Positions 1-5,894 are shown, counted from the first letter of the stretch. The stretch is 10,809 nucleotides of DNA from Deltaproteobacteria bacterium (GCA_016203765.1 JACQMB010000090.1:1-10809); one strand, 5' to 3'. Made by a program: numbers and translations. Notes: generated by a model from the letters alone, not told the origin.

Positions 1-1072
1 CCTCCCCCACCGTCAAGCTGTCGCAATGCGAGAGGTGATCGTTTTGCAAATGGTTGAGGGTTTCGGTTAAGCCGGCGTAGGCCTGGGCGATGATTTCCAT
101 GCGGAGGACCTTGGGCAGCGCGGCCAGGCGCGGACGCGGGAGCCAATAGCCCCCATCCTCCTTTTTGGCGTAACTCTGCAGCCATTCCCGGCCCATCACC
201 TCCAAAAATTGGGCGACCTCGCCTGCCTCTTCGCCGAAACGAATCAGTTTTTCAAGAGCCTGCGGCCTTAAATCCTCCAGGAGCGGCAATAATTCCATCC
301 GGATCCGGTTGCGCCAATATTTCGGAGAGGCATTGGAGGAATCTTCGAGATAAGGAATGTTGTGTTCTCGAGCATACCCATGGAGCGCTTCCTTGCTGAA
401 GGCGAGGAGCGGGCGAATAAGAATGGGACCGTGGACCGTGGACAACGGACTACGGACTTGTCGGTCTTTGTCCCCCGTCCGCGGTCCGTAGCCTGCCCTG
501 AGCCCTGTCGAAGGGTCCGTAGTCCGTAGTCCTCTCACTCCCCTCATCCCCCCCAACCCCCTCAACGAAGCCCCGCGAAGCAATTGCGCCAGGATGGTTT
601 CCACCTGATCTTCCCGATGATGGGCCACGGCCACTTTGTTGGCCTTCGCCTGAGCCGCGGCTTCGGCAAAATAGTCATAGCGAAAATCGCGGGCGGCCTG
701 TTGAAAGTTTTCGCCGGTCTTCTTCAAATCCGCATGGGTAACAAAACAGTCGAGAGAATGTCGCTTAGCAAAATCACGAACCAATTTTTCCTGAGCGTCC
801 GATTCCTCCCCGCGCATCCGATAATTCACATGGGCCAGGTTTAACTTAAAAGAAATATCCTCGCGGAGACGAACCAAAAGATCGGCCAGGACCATCGAAT
901 CAACGCCGCCGGAGACGCCGGCCAAGACCGAATCACCTTCCAGAATAAAAGAATCCCTCTTGATGACGGCCCGGAATTTTTTGTAGAAGGGGTCAAGTCT
1001 CAGGTTGACTAGAACTGCATTTTGCGGTGTTTTTTTCACAGGAGTTCTTGTCAACCTGAGACTTGACCCCAT
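1..1072 (-). CDS. tilS: tRNA(Ile)-lysidine synthetase TilS (3' end off window)
   Basis: This enzyme uses ATP to attach lysine to C34 of the CAU-anticodon tRNA-Ile, so that it reads AUA; it acts in the cytoplasm. The frame is open from ATG 1072 to the left edge, 357 residues (E. coli TilS has about 430), so the C-terminal part is missing. The PP-loop SGGVDS is at residues 54-59. Further TilS hallmarks are HVNYRMRGEES, AHHREDQVETIL (from about residue 150), LLRGASLRGL, IRPLLAFSKEA and YLEDSSNASPKYWRNRIR. Two oddities: the PP-loop lies some 25 residues later than usual because a REP-like palindrome is translated as the N-terminus, and about 36 residues near 179-215 are encoded by a repeat block inserted in frame. 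No good ribosome site precedes ATG 1072; TTG 1054 and GTG 1039 are in-frame alternatives inside the same repeat. The start lies one base after the stop of the nuclease gene, so translational coupling is likely. Family call is firm; the start is not. Confidence 0.93.
   Translation of the reverse strand, partial: MGSSLRLTRTPVKKTPQNAVLVNLRLDPFYKKFRAVIKRDSFILEGDSVLAGVSGGVDSMVLADLLVRLREDISFKLNLAHVNYRMRGEESDAQEKLVRDFAKRHSLDCFVTHADLKKTGENFQQAARDFRYDYFAEAAAQAKANKVAVAHHREDQVETILAQLLRGASLRGLGGMRGVRGLRTTDPSTGLRAGYGPRTGDKDRQVRSPLSTVHGPILIRPLLAFSKEALHGYAREHNIPYLEDSSNASPKYWRNRIRMELLPLLEDLRPQALEKLIRFGEEAGEVAQFLEVMGREWLQSYAKKEDGGYWLPRPRLAALPKVLRMEIIAQAYAGLTETLNHLQNDHLSHCDSLTVGE
426..535. repeat. Composite heptad-repeat block inserted in frame in tilS
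   Basis: Five GGACNNN heptads run from 426 to 460, with GGAC at 426, 433, 440, 447 and 454. Opposite-orientation heptads (GTCCNNN) follow, with GTCC at 477 and 484 and again at 515, 522 and 529. Between them sits CCCTGAGCCCTGTCGAAGGG (496-515), itself a partial palindrome of a type widespread in bacterial genomes. The two heptad sets are inverted relative to each other, so ACGGAC can pair with GTCCGT. In the tilS frame the block reads through without a stop, between conserved LRGLGGMR and IRPLL, where other TilS proteins have only a few residues. Confidence 0.85.
989..1070. repeat. Inverted pair of REP-like palindromes (BIME-like)
   Basis: The arms 989-1016 and 1043-1070 are inverted copies with one mismatch in 28 bases, around a 26-base centre. 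Each arm begins with GGGG at its outer end, followed by GTCAAGTCTCAGGTTGAC, which is itself an imperfect hairpin (GTCAA/TTGAC). A GGGG foot plus imperfect palindrome is the known design of REP sequences mobilised by RAYT (Y1) transposases. The doublet begins three bases after the nuclease stop codon and runs into tilS, whose first 28 or so codons it supplies. No RAYT gene is in the window. Confidence 0.75.
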
Positions 1073-1073
1073 C

Positions 1074-1601
1074 TCACATCTTATACTTGCCAAAGTCTTC
1101 GGGAGAAAGGTTATCAAGAATATCGGTCCAGCTCTGTTTTTGCTGGGGTTCCTTGGAGAGATCGATCTTTTTCGACTTGTTGATCACCTCTTTTTCCACA
1201 AAGATACTCGCCTTGGTCCTCAGCGACAGGGCGATGGCGTCGGAGGGGCGGGAATCCAGCATCCACTCCTTCCCGTTTTGTTTCAAAAAGACCTTGGCAT
1301 AAAAAGTGTTGTCGGAGAGTTCATCCACCACCACCCGGTCCACCGTAATAGATACCTGTTCGAGCATGTTTTTGATCAGGTCATGGGTCATGGGCCTGGA
1401 GAGTTTGATTTTCTCCAGCTCGGTGGCAATCGCCGAGGCCTCGATCAGGCCGATCCAGATGGGGAGCGAATATTTCTGATCCTTGTCTTTCAAAATCACG
1501 ATCGGCATGCTGGTAAAGGGATCGATCGTCAGGCCGGAAACGCTCATCTCCACCAGTTCCTTAAAATTTTTTTTAACCTTTTCTTCAGCCATGGCGTTCA
1601 C
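1074..1601 (-). CDS. Bifunctional nuclease family protein (DUF151/BFN)
   Basis: The protein has about 175 residues, the usual size for a BFN-domain protein. Family features visible are the N-terminal V-SGLTIDPFTSMPIVILKD strand, LPIWIGLIEASAIATEL, RPMTHDLIKNML, and WMLDSRPSDAIALSLRT, the most conserved block. The C-terminal tail is charged (KKIDLSKEPQQKQSW). Plant BFN proteins have DNase and RNase activity; the role of bacterial members is not settled, so nuclease function here rests on family membership only. The GTG start at 1601 overlaps the end of miaB by 17 bases. ATG 1592 is the alternative: an AAGGAG lies 3 bases before the GTG but 12 before the ATG, so neither spacing is ideal. Overlap with miaB and a one-base gap to tilS make a single transcript likely. 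The miaB-BFN-tilS order recurs in deltaproteobacteria to my knowledge. Confidence 0.9.
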   Translation of the reverse strand: MNAMAEEKVKKNFKELVEMSVSGLTIDPFTSMPIVILKDKDQKYSLPIWIGLIEASAIATELEKIKLSRPMTHDLIKNMLEQVSITVDRVVVDELSDNTFYAKVFLKQNGKEWMLDSRPSDAIALSLRTKASIFVEKEVINKSKKIDLSKEPQQKQSWTDILDNLSPEDFGKYKM

Positions 1602-2910
1602 ACTCTCCTTCCAGGGAGTAGCTCAAGGCCCGAGTCACCCTTACTTCCACTATATCGCCTCTGCACCCCTCCTGGCCAGGGAAATTTACGACCTTATTTT
1701 GCGGGTTGCGGCCTCTCAGTTTGCCCTGCCCGCGCTTATCCCGCCCCTCCACCAAAACCGGCTCGATCAGGCCCACATGGCGCTGGTTCTTGTTCAGTGA
1801 AATTTCGTTTTGAACCTGAAACAGTTTTTGCAGGCGTTCGTCCTTAACCTCTTGCGGAACGGTCTCCTTAATCTCAGCGGCCTCGGTGCCGGGCCGGGGG
1901 GAGTAGGCAAAACCAAAGAGGCTGTCAAATTGAATTTCTTGAACAAAATCAAGGGACTTTTGAAATTCCGCCTCGTCCTCACCCGGAAACCCGACAATCA
2001 TATCGGTCGTGATGGCGATTTCGGGACGGGCCCGGCGCAATTTTTCCACCTTTACGCGATAAGTCTTGGTGTTGTAGGCCCTCTGCATTTTTCTTAAAAC
2101 AAGATCGGAGCCCGACTGCAACGGGAGATGAATGTGGGGGCAAAGTTTGGGATTGACCGCATACTCCTCAATCAAATCCTCGCGCACATCCTTGGGGTGG
2201 GGCGAGGTAAAGCGGATTCGGTCCACGCCGGTGTTTTGGGCAACCTGCCGAATCAGGGCGCCGAATTCCGGATAGGAATTGACGTTTTGCCCCAGCAGGG
2301 TCACTTCACGGCAACCCCGCTCCGCTAAAAATTCGATTTCACGAATAATATCCCGGGGCGAACGATAAACCTCCGCGCCCCGCACCTGCGGCACAATGCA
2401 ATAGGCGCATTGGCTGTTACAGCCCTTCATAATGGTGACATACGCGCAGGGCCCATTCAGTTTGGTTGTCTCCAACGCATCCAAAAAATGGTAGTCGTCG
2501 GCGGCATTGATCAGTTCGGTCGCCACCGCCGGCCTTTTTTGTGTTTTCACCATTTCCAAAAGTGCGGGCAGTTTGTAAATCTGGTCCGGGCCAAAGACCA
2601 GATCAATGGCCGGAAAACGGCTCAAGAGCCTGGCCCCCTCTTCCTGAGCCACGCAACCGCAAACCCCAATGAGGGGACCGCTTCCGTTATTCTTGAATAC
2701 AACCGCCCGCCCGATCTCGGAGAAGGCCTTGTCATGGGCCTTTTGCCGGATGGTACAGGTGTTGAACAGCAGGAGCCCGGCATGTTCCGGCCGATCGGTT
2801 TTAGTAAATCCCAGGGAGGCCAGTAGCCCGGTGATCTTCACGGAGTCATGCTCGTTCATCTGACAACCGAAGGTGCGGATATAAAATAGTTTGTTTTGTC
2901 CACGGTCCAT
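1585..2910 (-). CDS. miaB: tRNA-2-methylthio-N6-dimethylallyladenosine synthase MiaB
   Basis: This radical-SAM methylthiotransferase converts i6A37 to ms2i6A37 in tRNAs that read UNN codons. Counting from ATG 2910 it has 441 residues, normal for the family. The N-terminal UPF0004 domain has auxiliary-cluster cysteines C16 (RTFGCQMNEHDS), C52 (FNTCTIR) and C86 (GVCGCVAQ; C84 is extra). The radical-SAM motif CNSQCAYC gives C164, C168 and C171. Conserved LGQNVNSY, HLPLQSGSD and MIVGFPGE blocks follow, and a TRAM domain ends the protein (about residues 375-435). FNTC-IR, HLPLQSGS and the overall length favour MiaB over MtaB or RimO. The frame stays open to 3015, but residues upstream of 2910 look like translated spacer. 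The chosen ATG lies inside a heptad array and has no clear ribosome site, so initiation may be nearly leaderless. It is the first gene of the miaB-BFN-tilS unit. Confidence 0.93.
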   Translation of the reverse strand: MDRGQNKLFYIRTFGCQMNEHDSVKITGLLASLGFTKTDRPEHAGLLLFNTCTIRQKAHDKAFSEIGRAVVFKNNGSGPLIGVCGCVAQEEGARLLSRFPAIDLVFGPDQIYKLPALLEMVKTQKRPAVATELINAADDYHFLDALETTKLNGPCAYVTIMKGCNSQCAYCIVPQVRGAEVYRSPRDIIREIEFLAERGCREVTLLGQNVNSYPEFGALIRQVAQNTGVDRIRFTSPHPKDVREDLIEEYAVNPKLCPHIHLPLQSGSDLVLRKMQRAYNTKTYRVKVEKLRRARPEIAITTDMIVGFPGEDEAEFQKSLDFVQEIQFDSLFGFAYSPRPGTEAAEIKETVPQEVKDERLQKLFQVQNEISLNKNQRHVGLIEPVLVEGRDKRGQGKLRGRNPQNKVVNFPGQEGCRGDIVEVRVTRALSYSLEGECERHG

Positions 2911-2928
2911 GGTCCACGGTCCATAGTC
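2898..2928. repeat. GTCCNNN/GGACNNN heptad array at miaB start
   Basis: GTCC occurs at 2898, 2905, 2912 and 2919, with GTC again at 2926: a strict 7-base period, units alternating CACG/CATG-type. Read on the minus strand, the units are GGACCGT and GGACCAT, and one contains the ATG used as the miaB start (2908-2910). It belongs to the same repeat family as the blocks at 426, 5895 and 7371. Confidence 0.85.
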
Positions 2929-2978
2929 TGTTCTAAAGGCATTTGTCAATTGACATATCGAAAAACAGCCGTTACATT
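2921..2978. promoter_or_regulatory. Divergent promoter candidate with TGTCAATTGACA palindrome
   Basis: The only spacer between miaB and the transporter gene holds a perfect 12-base palindrome at 2944-2955. Each half gives a consensus TTGACA on one strand. On the plus strand TTGACA (2950-2955) is followed after 17 bases by TACATT (2973-2978), four of six to TATAAT. On the minus strand TTGACA (2949-2944) is followed after 18 bases by TATGGA (2925-2920), three of six, inside the heptad array. Both would start transcription within about 10 bases of the chosen ATGs. The palindrome could also be an operator. Prediction from sequence only. Confidence 0.4.
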
Positions 2979-2990
2979 CCCCAGAAACCG

Positions 2991-4916
2991 ATGGCCGCGC
3001 AAAATAATCAACCACCCTACATCTCTTCCGACAAATCGATTCCGGAATTCACGTTTCAGGCGCTTCTCTTGGGAATAATTTTGTCTGTTATCTTGGGGGC
3101 GGCAAATGTTTATTTGGGACTCTATGCCGGGATGACGGTTTCGGCCTCCATTCCGGCGGCCGTGATCTCGATGGCCATTTTGCGGGGACTGCTCCGCCGC
3201 GGCACCATCCTGGAAAACAATATGGTCCAGACCATTGCCTCTTCGGGCGAAGCCCTTGCCGCCGGGGTTATCTTTACCATCCCCGCTTTGGTGATCACCG
3301 AGGCGTGGCATCAATTTCATTTTTGGCCCACCACTTTTATTGCGGCCACCGGCGGTCTGCTCGGTATTTTATTTATGATTCCCCTTCGGCGCGCCCTCAT
3401 CATTGAAGAACCGGAATTGAGCTATCCGGAAGGGGTGGCCTGTGCCGAGGTCTTGAAGGCCGGCGATCAGGGAGGCCAAGACGGCAAGACCATCCTTGCG
3501 GCCATTTTGACCGGAGGGATTTACAAATTTCTCTCCGCCGGATTGGGATTTTTAAAACAGGGCTCCGAAGTGGCCTGGCGGGGATGGGGATCGGTCTTTT
3601 ATTTCGGGACGGAGACCTCCCTCGCCCTGATGTCGGTAGGCTATATCGTCGGTTTGAACATCGCCGCCCTCATCTTTTTGGGTGGTGCCATCGGCTGGAT
3701 CATCGGCCTCCCCCTTTACGCGGCCTGGGCGGGAGTGGGGGAAGGTTCCGCCCTGGAGACGGCCTGGACCCTCTGGTCAACAAAAATCCGCTATGTCGGT
3801 GTGGGGGCGATGACCTTGGGCGGTTTGTGGACGATCTATAATTGCCGGGCCGGGATGCAAAAGGGATTGAAAAAAATCTTCGGGTCACAACCGGGCGGCG
3901 CCGAAGCGATCCGGACCGATAAGGATTTAAGACGGCGTATCCTTTTGCCAATGCTCTTGATCACCACACTCTTGGTATTCGGCCTCTACTATTATCTAAC
4001 CCGTCAAGTGGCGTTAAGTGTCACCGCCACGGTCTTGATGGTCATTGCCAGCTTCTTTTTCGTGGCGGTAGCGGCCTATATTGTCGGCATGGTCGGAAGT
4101 TCGAACAGCCCCGTCTCGGGGATGACCATTTGTTCCCTCCTTTTTGCCTCGGCCGTTTTGCTGCTGTTTGGGGTCAAAGGGACGGTGGGCGTCATTGCCG
4201 TGCTGGGGATTGCCGGTGTGGTCTGTTGTGCCGTCTGTTCTTCGGGTGACATCTGTCAAGATTTGAAGACCGGCTATCTGGTCGGTGCGACCCCGCGCAA
4301 ACAGCAGATTGGGGAGATCATCGGCACGATCGTCCCGGCCTTCTGCTTTGCCCCGATCCTGACGATTTTGCACGGGGCCTATGGAATCGGCATGCCGGTC
4401 CGCGAAGGTATCAAACCGCTGGCGGCCCCCCAGGCCGTTCTCTTTTCCAAACTCGCTGAGGCCTTCTTCCTCGATAAAGGGGAACTCCCCTGGAACATGT
4501 TTTGGGCGGGCGTCGCCGTCGCGGCGGTCATCATTCTCGCCGACCAAATGTTAAAGGCGCGAAACACCTCTTTTCGCCTCCATATCATGGCCGTGGCGGT
4601 CGGTATCTACCTCCCCCTGATGCTCTCCACCCCCATTTTGATCGGCGGCATTCTGCATCATCTGATCAAGATGCAACTGAAGAGCAGGCCGGAAGAGGAA
4701 CAAAAACAGCGCCAGCAAAAGGGGATATTGATTGCCTCCGGCTTGATCGCGGGCGAGGCGCTGGTCGGCATCTTGGTGGCGGCCATGATTTTCGGCGGGA
4801 TGGAACTTCCTTTGAAGACCGGCCTTGCCGGCCTTCCGGAATCGGCCATGCCGGCCTTCTTTTTGCTGGTCTGCTTCGGGTTTTGGCGGTGGGTGTTGAG
4901 AAAAAAAGCGGCCTAG
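2991..4916 (+). CDS. OPT-family oligopeptide (or metal-chelate) transporter
   Basis: This inner-membrane protein of 641 residues has many hydrophobic segments, about 14 to 16 by eye. Family blocks in order are AANVYLGLYAGMTVSASIPA near the N-terminus, NNMVQTIASSGEALAAGVIF, the EPELSYPEGVACAEVL loop, SSNSPVSGMTICSLLFASA, and DICQDLKTGYLVGATPRKQQ, the strongest signature of prokaryotic OPT proteins. Members import peptides or, in the YSL branch, metal chelates by proton coupling; substrate cannot be told from this sequence. ATG 2991 is chosen because family members start shortly before the first membrane segment. A TTG at 2943 would add 16 residues but falls inside the promoter-like palindrome. 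No clear ribosome site precedes the ATG. The gene is a single plus-strand unit, divergent from miaB. Its TAG stop (4914-4916) is part of the CTAG that borders the foldback element, so transcription may end in the hairpins that follow. Confidence 0.93.
   Translation: MAAQNNQPPYISSDKSIPEFTFQALLLGIILSVILGAANVYLGLYAGMTVSASIPAAVISMAILRGLLRRGTILENNMVQTIASSGEALAAGVIFTIPALVITEAWHQFHFWPTTFIAATGGLLGILFMIPLRRALIIEEPELSYPEGVACAEVLKAGDQGGQDGKTILAAILTGGIYKFLSAGLGFLKQGSEVAWRGWGSVFYFGTETSLALMSVGYIVGLNIAALIFLGGAIGWIIGLPLYAAWAGVGEGSALETAWTLWSTKIRYVGVGAMTLGGLWTIYNCRAGMQKGLKKIFGSQPGGAEAIRTDKDLRRRILLPMLLITTLLVFGLYYYLTRQVALSVTATVLMVIASFFFVAVAAYIVGMVGSSNSPVSGMTICSLLFASAVLLLFGVKGTVGVIAVLGIAGVVCCAVCSSGDICQDLKTGYLVGATPRKQQIGEIIGTIVPAFCFAPILTILHGAYGIGMPVREGIKPLAAPQAVLFSKLAEAFFLDKGELPWNMFWAGVAVAAVIILADQMLKARNTSFRLHIMAVAVGIYLPLMLSTPILIGGILHHLIKMQLKSRPEEEQKQRQQKGILIASGLIAGEALVGILVAAMIFGGMELPLKTGLAGLPESAMPAFFLLVCFGFWRWVLRKKAA
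4913..4916. repeat. CTAG, putative target-site duplication (left copy)
   Basis: CTAG borders the foldback element on its left and includes the TAG stop of the transporter gene. The matching copy is at 5454-5457. Confidence 0.55.
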
Positions 4917-4963
4917 GTCGTGTCGTCAAGATTTAAATTCACTCGATAATTTGTCGTCGAAGG
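4917..4963. repeat. Left terminal inverted-repeat region of the foldback element
   Basis: It comprises the tip GTCGTGTCGTC (4917-4927), a four-base gap, and a 32-base arm 4932-4963 that ends in TTTGTCGTCGAAGG. The arm is inverted at 5387-5418 with two mismatches. The GTCGTC core occurs in both the tip and the inner arm. Confidence 0.85.
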
Positions 4964-4976
4964 TTTCCACTTGCTA

Positions 4977-5192
4977 GTTTCGAATACCGGCCTCCAGGAT
5001 GCGATTTCGAAAGCTCCGCGCCCGCTCGCCCTATTCGTCGCGAAAATTTGTTTGGTTGCATAAAACAAAACTTGGGAATTTTCCTCTGTCAATTCCCAAG
5101 TTTTGCAACCAATATAAATTTTCGCTCCTCATACGGGCTTCGCTCCTGCGCAAGTCGCTTTCGAAATCGATCCTTCCGGCCGTATTCGAGAC
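4977..5192. repeat. Left long stem-loop of the foldback element
   Basis: The outer arms 4977-5014 and 5157-5192 pair imperfectly, sharing TCGAATAC-GGCC and a perfect GATTTCGAAAGC. Further in, CGAAAATTT (5041-5049) pairs with 5116-5124, and GGTTGCA (5054-5060) with 5104-5110. The tip is a perfect 14-base stem, AAAACTTGGGAATT (5067-5080) with 5091-5104, around a 10-base loop. The nesting is continuous, so the whole 216 bases can fold as one long arm. Confidence 0.8.
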
Positions 5193-5228
5193 CCTCTCGT
5201 TCATCAACAAAAAACAATGAGCGAGAGG
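5193..5228. repeat. Central hairpin of the foldback element
   Basis: CCTCTCGTTCAT (5193-5204) pairs with ATGAGCGAGAGG (5217-5228), 11 of 12 bases, the exception being G-T. The 12-base loop is A-rich. It separates the left and right stem-loop domains. Confidence 0.75.
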
Positions 5229-5230
5229 TA

Positions 5231-5400
5231 TTTGTCGTCGAAGGCGTGAGCGCGTTGGTCTCGCGGGACCTCGCGGAGTCCCGCCCATCCGGTTGGGGGA
5301 TCCAATCACTGGGCGGGACGAGCGAGAAGGCCGCGGTGGGGATCGCCACACCGCGGACCTGTTCCCGCGAGACCAATGCGCGGAAGCCTTTGACGACAAA
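5231..5400. repeat. Right stem-loop domain of the foldback element
   Basis: The outer arms 5250-5268 and 5363-5381 match in 18 of 19 bases (core TTGGTCTCGCGGGA). Inside are two more hairpins: GTCCCGCCCA (5278-5287) with 5310-5319, and CCGCGGTG (5331-5338) with 5349-5356, both perfect. A second copy of TTTGTCGTCGAAGG (5231-5244) lies just outside and is inverted at 5387-5400, so the right end can pair either with this copy or with the left terminal arm. Confidence 0.8.
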
Positions 5401-5453
5401 TTATCGAGCGAATTTAAAAATTCTCTGATTCCCTAATGAGTGGACGACACGCC
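5387..5453. repeat. Right terminal inverted-repeat region of the foldback element
   Basis: The inner arm 5387-5418 is the inverted copy of 4932-4963, and the tip GACGACACGCC (5443-5453) is the inverted copy of 4917-4927. The 24 bases between them (5419-5442) have no partner on the left, where the gap is only four bases, so the two ends are not symmetric. Confidence 0.85.
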
Positions 5454-5457
5454 CTAG
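5454..5457. repeat. CTAG, putative target-site duplication (right copy)
   Basis: CTAG borders the foldback element on its right; on the minus strand it supplies the TAG stop of the Cys/His protein gene. It matches the copy at 4913-4916. Confidence 0.55.
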
Positions 5458-5795
5458 AAATTCTTTTCCACTTTAATCTTGTCAATAAGCTGTTCCAGTT
5501 CCTCGTCGCTGGTCCCGGCATCAAACAGGCTCCACGGCTCCTCTTCACCCCCGAATTGACCCTCGATCCGTTCGCTGAAGGTGTGGGAACGGATGTCCTT
5601 TTTGATCTCCTCCACATAGCGGTCGGGGTGGCGCTTTAAAATCGATTCGATGTAGCGGTTCAAATTCTTGGCCGACTTTTTTCTCTTCTCTTTTTGAATT
5701 TTTTGCCAGTTGCGCAGATAGTGGAGCCGGCAGAAACCGCCCGTGGTGGCCGCGTTGTGGCATTCTTTGTCTTTGCAAATTCGAATCTTGGGCAT
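5454..5795 (-). CDS. Small Cys/His (putative zinc-binding) charged protein
   Basis: I do not recognise a named family. The 113-residue protein opens with a compact Cys/His cluster, CKDKECHNAATTGGFCRLHY (Cx4C, then a C and a H spaced Cx2H), which looks like a small zinc site. A very basic stretch follows (KIQKEKRKKSAKN), then a helical segment (YIESILKRHPDRYVEEIKKDI) and an acidic tail (GGEEEPW, SDEELEQLIDKI). No signal peptide or membrane segment is visible, so it is probably cytoplasmic, and nucleic-acid binding is plausible but unproven. ATG 5795 is chosen because GGAG sits 7 bases upstream; a TTG at 5810 is in frame but lies inside a leader hairpin. The stop TAG is shared with the CTAG bordering the foldback element. 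A structured leader and a possible promoter precede the gene, so it may be transcribed apart from the amidase unit. Confidence 0.8.
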   Translation of the reverse strand: MPKIRICKDKECHNAATTGGFCRLHYLRNWQKIQKEKRKKSAKNLNRYIESILKRHPDRYVEEIKKDIRSHTFSERIEGQFGGEEEPWSLFDAGTSDEELEQLIDKIKVEKNF

Positions 5796-5806
5796 GATCA
5801 CACTCC

Positions 5807-5850
5807 GCAAAGTCTGTCGACTTTGCTTCGCGGCCCAGCAAAGCTGGGCC
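5807..5850 (-). promoter_or_regulatory. Two-hairpin leader with alternative pairing
   Basis: On the minus strand a perfect 8-base stem GGCCCAGC/GCTGGGCC with a 3-base loop (5850-5832) is followed by a perfect 8-base stem GCAAAGTC/GACTTTGC with a 4-base loop (5826-5807). The second stem ends directly against the GGAG ribosome site (5806-5803) of the downstream gene. CTTTGCT in hairpin one is also complementary to AGCAAAG at the 5' side of hairpin two, so the two folds can compete. No T-run follows either stem, which argues against a plain terminator. Confidence 0.5.
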
Positions 5851-5861
5851 TTGACGTTTTC

Positions 5862-5890
5862 AAACTAAAGAGAATCAGGGGATAAGTCAA
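5862..5890 (-). promoter_or_regulatory. Weak sigma70-like promoter candidate
   Basis: TTGACT (5890-5885), a 17-base spacer, then TAGTTT (5867-5862), which matches only three of six -10 bases. The predicted start near 5855 would put the two-hairpin leader at the very 5' end of the transcript, which is its main support. Confidence 0.3.
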
Positions 5891-5894
5891 TGAC

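Larger units (their letters stand above)
4917..5453. mobile_element. 537-base foldback element, non-coding, with terminal inverted repeats
   Basis: This gene-free stretch is built almost wholly of nested inverted repeats. The tips match in 10 of 11 bases: GTCGTGTCGTC at 4917-4927, inverted at 5443-5453. A second, longer inverted pair lies just inside: 4932-4963 against 5387-5418, 30 of 32 bases alike. CTAG flanks both ends, which fits a 4-base target duplication. Inside are a long left stem-loop (4977-5192), a short hairpin (5193-5228) and a right stem-loop domain (5250-5381). Short open frames exist on both strands but overlap each other in several frames and resemble no transposase, so if mobile it must be moved by an enzyme encoded elsewhere. 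Alternatives are a large structured RNA gene or a bidirectional terminator; these are not exclusive. I do not recognise it as a named element. Confidence 0.75.

Noticed and set aside
426..460. CRISPR array
   Set aside because: The 7-base units are contiguous without spacers and no cas gene is present.
426..535. Frameshift or pseudogene in tilS caused by the repeat block
   Set aside because: Codon-by-codon reading shows the frame is kept across the block and the conserved motifs on both sides are in the same frame.
1005..1847. Long plus-strand open frame opposite the nuclease and miaB genes
   Set aside because: It is antisense to two well-conserved genes, has no recognisable domain, and its protein looks like reverse-strand shadow (rich in Pro, Arg and His).
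2943..2990. TTG start for the OPT transporter
   Set aside because: It falls inside the palindrome that resembles a -35 box, and ATG 2991 fits family length better.
2911..3015. Longer miaB start at 3015
   Set aside because: The added 35 residues have no resemblance to MiaB N-termini, overlap the transporter start and run through the promoter-like palindrome.
5031..5428. Open frames of 60-126 codons inside the foldback element, on both strands
   Set aside because: They overlap one another in different frames across the inverted-repeat arms, have no ribosome sites of note, and carry no transposase motif. The arms explain their openness better than coding does.
5832..5850. Intrinsic terminator formed by GGCCCAGC/GCTGGGCC
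   Set aside because: No T-run follows on either strand; it fits a leader hairpin better.
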